From JBLMZW01 sp050259035 (lineage in GTDB: Bacteria > Bacillota > Syntrophomonadia > Syntrophomonadales > DTU052), in contig JBLMZW010000149.1 in the NCBI GenBank assembly GCA_050259035.1, positions 1 through 9,290 on the forward strand: a DNA stretch of 9,290 bases, written 5' to 3'. This document shows, in pieces, positions 5,400 to 9,290 of this stretch. The position numbers and the translations under genes are program-made. Positions within the stretch are counted from its first letter, which is position 1. Each line of letters begins with the position of its first letter. Under the pieces are notes generated by a model. It was not told the origin of the DNA. It searched no databases and saw only the letters and a program-made list of their open reading frames with translations.

Positions 5400-7079
5400 T
5401 CACCCTTCCAGTTTTCGGTACTGTTCAATTCCCCAGGTTACCAGCACATAGTATAAGAGCACCGCTAATATCCCAAAGCAGGCGAACATAGTTATCGCCG
5501 CTGTAGTTGGGGAATGAGTTAACCGGTAAGTTCCATAAAGGATCGGAGCACCTAATACTACCGCAGCTGCCATCGAAAAAACCACATTCAGGTTCTGTTT
5601 AAAGGCTTGCTGCTCGTTGTCCCAAACCAGCTTGGGACGGACTATATCAATCAGCAGGCCTATTTCAATGACTGGTACTATGGACACCAGACTTACGGCT
5701 AAAAGCGCAATTACCAATAATAGTTCCAAAGGCATTATTATTCTAGCTGTACCTATCAGTAATATTGCTCCCAGTACATCAAACACATATCCAGATAATA
5801 GTTTTGCATTCATCTGTTCCTGGTGGGGCACCGGAATAAACTTAGAGACATAGAGTTGTTTCCCTTCCCTGGAAATAGCCGTTGCGGTAATCGCGTTTGA
5901 GCCAGCCAAAAAGAGCACAATACCTACAATAACCAGCATAATGACTATCTGAACTTTCGGCATAGTCAGATAATTGATCCAGGGCATGCCCCCACCTTTG
6001 TTCTGAGGTTGAAATATGAAAGCTATGGCCAGTATAACTGGCACTAGAAAACTGGTCAAAACACAATTAATAAAATAAGTAGGAGTCCGCAGTAATATCC
6101 GCATCTCTTTCGTCCAATATGACCGCCCCGCTGTCATAGCTTTTCCTTGCCTTTTAAAATCAGAACTCTTTAAGGCCTTACGCCGGGCGGTAACCTCAGT
6201 AGATCCTACCAATCCTTTGAAATATAGTTTCTCACCTGTAAACCACGCCAGAGCAACTACCACAAATGAAAGCGCCGCAAATATTAGTAGATTTAGAACT
6301 CCTGCTGACTCATTAGCATGGACCAAGGCCAACCCCAGATAACGAGTTGAAGGTAAGACCCGGCTGATAAGATTTATTAAGCCGTTTTGGCTGGTAAAAA
6401 GGTTTCTCAGGAATTCCTGGTCCATCATATTAGGTCCGACCTTCTGGGCCATGAATTGATAGGCAATCACCAATCCTATAACCGCGATCGCTCCCAGAAT
6501 TCTAAACAAATCTTTACGCCTGGTTAAATTTGCAAATCTCATGGCTATAACCGTAGGAATGGTGGCCAAACTCAATGGGACTAAAGGAGTCAAAAGAAAA
6601 CCAAGCAAAGCGAATACCCAGTAGAAAACAGATGCTCCGCTTTTAATCCCATAGATCAGAATCGGGGGCAGCAGAAAAGGCAGCTCCGTTAGGTACTCAT
6701 AACAGAGTACAATAGAAAAACGAGCACCCAGCACCTGCCAACCCTTTAGAGGTAAGGCCAGAAGACTTTGCGCATCCTCGGCAAAATAAAAGAAATTGAT
6801 AACATAGAAAATGCCAAATAAGAAAATAAGGGAACTGACCATAACGATGCCGAGGGTCAGTATGGCTCCCTCCTGCCCGACCGGAGCCAAAAGGTCAAAG
6901 CCCATGATAAGCATCTTGGAATAGAGCGCCAAGGTGGGTGCCAAACCGGCAATTACAACCAGGACTAAAGCCAGCCGTTTCAGGTTTTGCTTTCGGTTGT
7001 TCTTGGCCCTTAACTGGGACCAGGATATGCCGAAATAATTGATAGCCAGAGTTTTAAATAAAGCCCAAAATCTACTCAT
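5400..7079 (-). CDS. ABC-2 type exporter permease, large single-gene form
   Basis: A 559-residue polytopic membrane protein with about ten to twelve hydrophobic segments in two groups: roughly residues 34-55, 70-100, 125-180, 193-212 and 258-285, then 335-360, 375-397, 425-475 and 510-550. A basic loop near 287-320 separates the halves. Its N-terminus is basic (RAKNNRKQNLKR), and a FFYFAEDAQSLLALPL stretch near 95-110 is typical of the 'putative ABC transporter permease subunit' family (ABC-2 superfamily). It would form a dimer in the membrane and work with the ATPase encoded just upstream. The ATG overlaps the stop of the ATPase gene within ATGAGTAG (7072-7079), so translation is probably coupled. 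GGAG about 11 nt before the ATG lies inside the ATPase gene. The cargo is unknown; peptide, lipid or drug export are all possible. Confidence 0.9.
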   Translation of the reverse strand: MSRFWALFKTLAINYFGISWSQLRAKNNRKQNLKRLALVLVVIAGLAPTLALYSKMLIMGFDLLAPVGQEGAILTLGIVMVSSLIFLFGIFYVINFFYFAEDAQSLLALPLKGWQVLGARFSIVLCYEYLTELPFLLPPILIYGIKSGASVFYWVFALLGFLLTPLVPLSLATIPTVIAMRFANLTRRKDLFRILGAIAVIGLVIAYQFMAQKVGPNMMDQEFLRNLFTSQNGLINLISRVLPSTRYLGLALVHANESAGVLNLLIFAALSFVVVALAWFTGEKLYFKGLVGSTEVTARRKALKSSDFKRQGKAMTAGRSYWTKEMRILLRTPTYFINCVLTSFLVPVILAIAFIFQPQNKGGGMPWINYLTMPKVQIVIMLVIVGIVLFLAGSNAITATAISREGKQLYVSKFIPVPHQEQMNAKLLSGYVFDVLGAILLIGTARIIMPLELLLVIALLAVSLVSIVPVIEIGLLIDIVRPKLVWDNEQQAFKQNLNVVFSMAAAVVLGAPILYGTYRLTHSPTTAAITMFACFGILAVLLYYVLVTWGIEQYRKLEG

Positions 7080-7800
7080 TTTCCGTCAACTCCAGGAACA
7101 AGTTCTCCAACGACTGATTTTCCCGGGCATGCTCGCGGATCTCCTGCATACTGCCACAGAAAATTACTTTACCTTTATTAATAATGGCCAGCCGGTCACA
7201 GACCTTTTCGGCCACATCCAATACGTGGGTGGAGAAAAAAACTGTTTTTCCCGCAGTGGCATGCTCCCGCATCATTTCTTTTAAATCAAACGAGGAACGT
7301 GGGTCGAGCCCGGTCATTGGCTCGTCTAAAATCCACACCGGGGGATTATGCAATAAGGCACCGATAACTATTATCTTCTGTTTCATACCGTGAGAATAGC
7401 TCTGAATCGGATCTCCCGCCGCCGAGGACATCTCAAAACGATCAAGCAACTCTTGCATCCGTTTGATTCTGGTTTCAGAGGATACCTTATAAACATCGGC
7501 CATGAAGTTCAGATACTCAATTCCGGTTAATCGGGCAAAAATATTGGGGTCATCAGGTACAAACCCGAACTGCATTTTGGCTTCCAATGGTTCGGTCTGG
7601 ATATCCCAGTTATTAATCTTAATACTGCCCTGATCGGGGTTTAAAATTCCGGTAATCATTTTAATCAAAGTGGTTTTACCGGCTCCATTAGGGCCCAGAA
7701 AACCGAATATTTCTCCATCCCGGACAGTCAGGTTAACCCCGTCCACCGCTTTTACCGCTCCGCGGTTGTAGCTTTTAGATACTCCACTAATCTCTATCAT
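7072..7800 (-). CDS. ABC-2 type exporter ATP-binding protein
   Basis: This ATPase of 242 residues has Walker A GPNGAGKT at 36-43, signature YSHGMKQK at 135-142, Walker B VWILDEP at 155-161 with Glu160 as the catalytic base, D-loop GLDP at 164-167 and switch His192 in FFSTH. The Q-loop reads GFVPDDPNIF, with Asp where most ABC proteins have Gln; I recall this in related exporter ATPases. The frame is open further, to a TTG at 7819-7821, but that start is rejected: AAAAGGGAG (7810-7818) lies inside the extension and is 9 nt before the ATG at 7798-7800. It energises the permease whose gene overlaps its 3' end. A promoter-like pair lies at 7858-7885, so it may be transcribed separately from the regulator gene pair upstream. 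Confidence 0.95.
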   Translation of the reverse strand: MIEISGVSKSYNRGAVKAVDGVNLTVRDGEIFGFLGPNGAGKTTLIKMITGILNPDQGSIKINNWDIQTEPLEAKMQFGFVPDDPNIFARLTGIEYLNFMADVYKVSSETRIKRMQELLDRFEMSSAAGDPIQSYSHGMKQKIIVIGALLHNPPVWILDEPMTGLDPRSSFDLKEMMREHATAGKTVFFSTHVLDVAEKVCDRLAIINKGKVIFCGSMQEIREHARENQSLENLFLELTENE

Positions 7801-7857
7801 AAGAGTCCGCTCCCTTTTCAATTAGTTCGCCAGGTGAAGTCTGATTTATACTTACAT

Positions 7858-7885
7858 ATTATATAAGAATTCATATTAGTGCCAG
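7858..7885 (-). promoter_or_regulatory. Candidate sigma-A promoter for the ABC transporter genes
   Basis: On the minus strand CTGGCA (7880-7885, four of six matches to TTGACA) is followed after 16 nt by a perfect TATAAT (7858-7863). The expected start is near 7851, about 50 nt before the ATPase ATG. A heptamer, catatta, is repeated at 7855-7861 and 7873-7879 across the promoter and could be a regulator site, though this is weak. Confidence 0.55.
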
Positions 7886-7954
7886 GGAAGCCGATTTTTA
7901 TTGGTAGGTTTAGTAATTCCGAAGGTCCTTATGATTCTTTTTTTCTTCTATCCA

Positions 7955-8350
7955 CTACATTCGATGGCTGTAATAGTAATAAAAACCAACATATATAAAG
8001 ATCAGTAAAGTCATGCAAAGTCCTATAAGATTAAAGGGATTCGCGGCTATTTTGGGTCCCCAGATAGAGCCTACCAGCACTACTACCGCCGAAACTAGAA
8101 CGAAACAGGTTATAGCCATAGAAGCTGCCTTGCCAGATACCATCACAGCCCTTTCGTCATGGGGGTTTAGTCCCTTCGCTTTCATGTCGGCTATTCGTTT
8201 GTCCTTAACTACATTAATTACAAATACTCCTATACTGGCTCCTATTAAGCCGGTAGCAATGTCTGTTTTTCCATGGAACCAGGCCCAAATACCAATCAAC
8301 AGCATAATAACCAGGGCTACAAATTTTATTATGATGCGGTTTTTACTCAT
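7955..8350 (-). CDS. Small four-helix membrane protein, DUF2178-like
   Basis: This 131-residue protein has hydrophobic segments at about 7-24, 30-47, 76-95 and 105-125. Between the second and third is a charged cytoplasmic-looking loop with GLNPHDERAVMVSGKAA near 60-76. The DER-x-n-KAA pattern and the paired helices on each side resemble DUF2178 proteins, which often sit next to small Xre regulators. The assignment rests on recalled family features. The ATG (8348-8350) overlaps the stop of the Xre gene in ATGAGTAA, and GAGGTG lies 7-8 nt upstream inside that gene, so the two are co-translated. The C-terminus is tyrosine-rich (FYYYYSHRM). Its function is unknown; it may be an immunity-like or signalling partner of the regulator. 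Confidence 0.75.
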   Translation of the reverse strand: MSKNRIIIKFVALVIMLLIGIWAWFHGKTDIATGLIGASIGVFVINVVKDKRIADMKAKGLNPHDERAVMVSGKAASMAITCFVLVSAVVVLVGSIWGPKIAANPFNLIGLCMTLLIFIYVGFYYYYSHRM

Positions 8351-8555
8351 CCTTATTCACCTCGTCTCTGAAAATAAAAACCTCTTCTATGGCTAAGCTG
8401 AACACCCTGGCCAGTTCGTAGGCCAGAACTATGGAAGGATTATACTTACCTTTTTCCAGTGAAATAATAGTCTGCCGGGAAACGGCTACCTTAGCGGCCA
8501 GGTCTTCCTGAGTCATTCCTGCCGCTTCTCGTAATTCCCGAAGCCGATTCTCCAT
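8343..8555 (-). CDS. Small Xre-family helix-turn-helix transcriptional regulator
   Basis: A 70-residue Cro/CI-type DNA-binding protein with no other domain. The HTH spans residues 15-34 (TQEDLAAKVAVSRQTIISLE), with recognition helix SRQTIISLE, followed by the family's EKGKYNPS turn and a final helix near 43-51. The frame opens at a GTG (8562-8564), but the ATG at 8553-8555 is preferred: GGGGTGAG (8560-8567) fits as its ribosome binding site, and MENRLRELREAAGMTQ is a typical family N-terminus. It lies directly behind a TTGACA/TATTCT promoter whose start region is covered by a perfect palindrome, a natural operator for a dimer of this protein, so negative autoregulation is likely. It overlaps the DUF2178-like gene by 8 nt. 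Confidence 0.95.
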   Translation of the reverse strand: MENRLRELREAAGMTQEDLAAKVAVSRQTIISLEKGKYNPSIVLAYELARVFSLAIEEVFIFRDEVNKDE

Positions 8556-8575
8556 AAAACTCACCCCGTACTAAC

Positions 8576-8591
8576 GTAAAGCTAGCTTTAC
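8576..8591. promoter_or_regulatory. Perfect 16-bp palindrome, likely Xre operator
   Basis: GTAAAGCTAGCTTTAC is an uninterrupted inverted repeat. On the minus strand it begins 4 nt after the -10 hexamer and covers the predicted transcription start, about 20 nt before the Xre ATG. A dimeric Cro/CI-type protein bound here would block initiation. No second full copy was seen in the window, including at the ABC promoter. Confidence 0.75.
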
Positions 8592-8595
8592 AAAC

Positions 8596-8624
8596 AGAAT
8601 ACCGCCATTAGTAAGTGATGTCAA
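8596..8624 (-). promoter_or_regulatory. Sigma-A promoter of the xre - DUF2178 operon
   Basis: A perfect TTGACA (8619-8624) is followed after exactly 17 nt by TATTCT (8596-8601, four of six matches). The predicted start is near 8589, inside the palindromic operator. This gives a 5' leader of about 35 nt before the Xre start codon. Confidence 0.82.
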
Positions 8625-8662
8625 GTTTATTTTACATCCGCTAAGGCTACGGCCAGGTATAC

Positions 8663-8696
8663 CAAAAAAGAAGCCCGGGAAGTCTCCCCCGGGCTT
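8663..8696 (-). terminator. Intrinsic terminator of the histidine kinase gene
   Basis: A perfect 9-bp stem, aagcccggg (8671-8679) / cccgggctt (8688-8696), with an 8-nt loop is followed on the minus strand by CTTTTTTG. It lies 30 nt after the kinase stop codon and separates the kinase from the Xre promoter. The stem core GCCCGGG is the same as in the terminator at 5373-5398. Confidence 0.92.
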
Positions 8697-8725
8697 ACAT
8701 ATTCGAGTCTATGATTCATTAAATC

Positions 8726-9290
8726 CTATGCGGTCGGTTCGGTCGAATCTACACTAAATACCAGTTCAACTTTAAATAAATCGCCATCAACCTTAATAGA
8801 AAGGTGACCTCCGCAAATCTCGGTAAAGCTCTGGGCGATGGATAGTCCCAGGCCTGACCCCTCCGTAGTTCTCGATTGGTCCCCCCTGACAAACCGCTGC
8901 AGTATTTCCTCTTCATTGAAATTCATCTCATAATTGGCCGTGTTCTTGATAGTAACCGTTGCCTGATGATCGTTGACAACCAGATCGACAAACACCCGAG
9001 ACCCGGAAAGAGAATATTTCAGGCTATTGGAAATTAAGTTTTCCATAACCCGGTACAGTTTTTTACCGTCAGTAACGATGTAAACTGGCTGATCAGGGAT
9101 ATTCGATCGGAAAGTCAGGCCGGATGAGCCGATCCGTTCATCCATATCCGCCATAGTCTGGTTTATCAGCCGGGCTAAATCAAGTCTCTCCATATCCAAA
9201 GACATATTTTCACTGCTCGCTTTAGAGAGGTCGAATAAATCCTGGATAAGATTGTTCAGACGATCGGATTTCTGCGCGAGAATCTGAACA
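8726..9290 (-). CDS. Sensor histidine kinase, C-terminal part (5' end beyond the window)
   Basis: The frame is open to the right edge, so an internal ATG at 9203-9205 is not the start. The first visible residues, QKSDRLNNLIQDLFDLSKAS, are the end of the dimerisation helices (HisKA); the phosphorylated His lies outside the window. The ATP-binding domain follows, with an N box MENLISNSLKYS (about 9046-9011), an F box QRFVRGDQSR and a G2 box GSGLGLSIA (about 8860-8834). The usual G1 box DxGxG is not present; its place holds IKNTANYEMN, as I recall for a Clostridia group of sensor kinases. The protein would be a membrane sensor working with a response regulator, expected upstream of the window. 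It ends at a TAG and is closed by the terminator at 8663-8696, so it is not in the Xre operon. Confidence 0.93.
   Translation of the reverse strand, partial: VQILAQKSDRLNNLIQDLFDLSKASSENMSLDMERLDLARLINQTMADMDERIGSSGLTFRSNIPDQPVYIVTDGKKLYRVMENLISNSLKYSLSGSRVFVDLVVNDHQATVTIKNTANYEMNFNEEEILQRFVRGDQSRTTEGSGLGLSIAQSFTEICGGHLSIKVDGDLFKVELVFSVDSTEPTA

Noticed and set aside
7801..7821. Seven-codon N-terminal extension of the ABC ATPase from a TTG
   Set aside because: The extension contains the ribosome binding site of the ATG at 7798-7800, and the shorter form matches the usual N-terminus of these ATPases.
7934..7948. T-rich run as a plus-strand terminator
   Set aside because: No stable hairpin precedes it and no plus-strand gene ends there.
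8013..8396. 127-codon plus-strand frame
   Set aside because: Antisense to the well-supported DUF2178-like and Xre genes, with no ribosome binding site and no family features.
1..9290. CRISPR arrays, tRNA or rRNA genes, integrase or transposase genes
   Set aside because: No regularly spaced repeats, no cloverleaf or rRNA-like stretches and no recombinase motifs were seen on either strand.

Overview
The window reads like chromosomal DNA of a Gram-positive, probably anaerobic member of the Bacillota (Clostridia type). The reasons are strong purine-rich ribosome binding sites, sigma-A-like promoters, G+C in the mid-40s by eye, and gene families typical of that group: a tiny Xre regulator beside a small membrane protein and an ABC-2 exporter, a Clostridia-type histidine kinase, and a one-domain TrmO. 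This assignment is inference. All genes except one are on the minus strand, so transcription runs mainly from high to low coordinates.

Block A (9290 down to 8663): the 3' part of a sensor histidine kinase, closed by a strong minus-strand terminator. Block B (8624 down to 5400): a sigma-A promoter with a perfect 16-bp palindrome over its predicted start point drives a small Xre regulator and an overlapping small membrane protein (DUF2178-like). Next come an ABC-2 ATPase with a second promoter of its own and an overlapping large ABC permease. A GC-rich hairpin at 5373-5398 closes the block and also terminates the convergent plus-strand gene.

Block C (4655-5359, plus): a hotdog-fold, thioesterase-like protein. 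The 436 bp upstream of it (4219-4654) has no gene but holds a GC-rich, repeat- and hairpin-containing patch that looks like a degraded small repeat element.

Block D (4218 down to 1317): a tight three-gene operon. Its genes encode a zinc-ribbon/one-TM/TPR protein, a minimal M50-like membrane metalloprotease (HEIAH), and a multi-pass membrane protein with a conserved-looking soluble C-terminal tail. The last gene carries an apparent one-base frameshift near 1583-1589 that separates the membrane part from the tail. Block E (1092 down to 1): trmO, for methylation of t6A37 in tRNA, with its own extended -10 promoter, then a second M50/site-2-protease gene (HEMGH) cut by the window edge.

The most interesting parts are the block D cassette, which looks like an uncharacterised membrane-proteolysis or membrane-complex module, with its broken third gene, and the apparently autoregulated Xre module next to an ABC-2 exporter.
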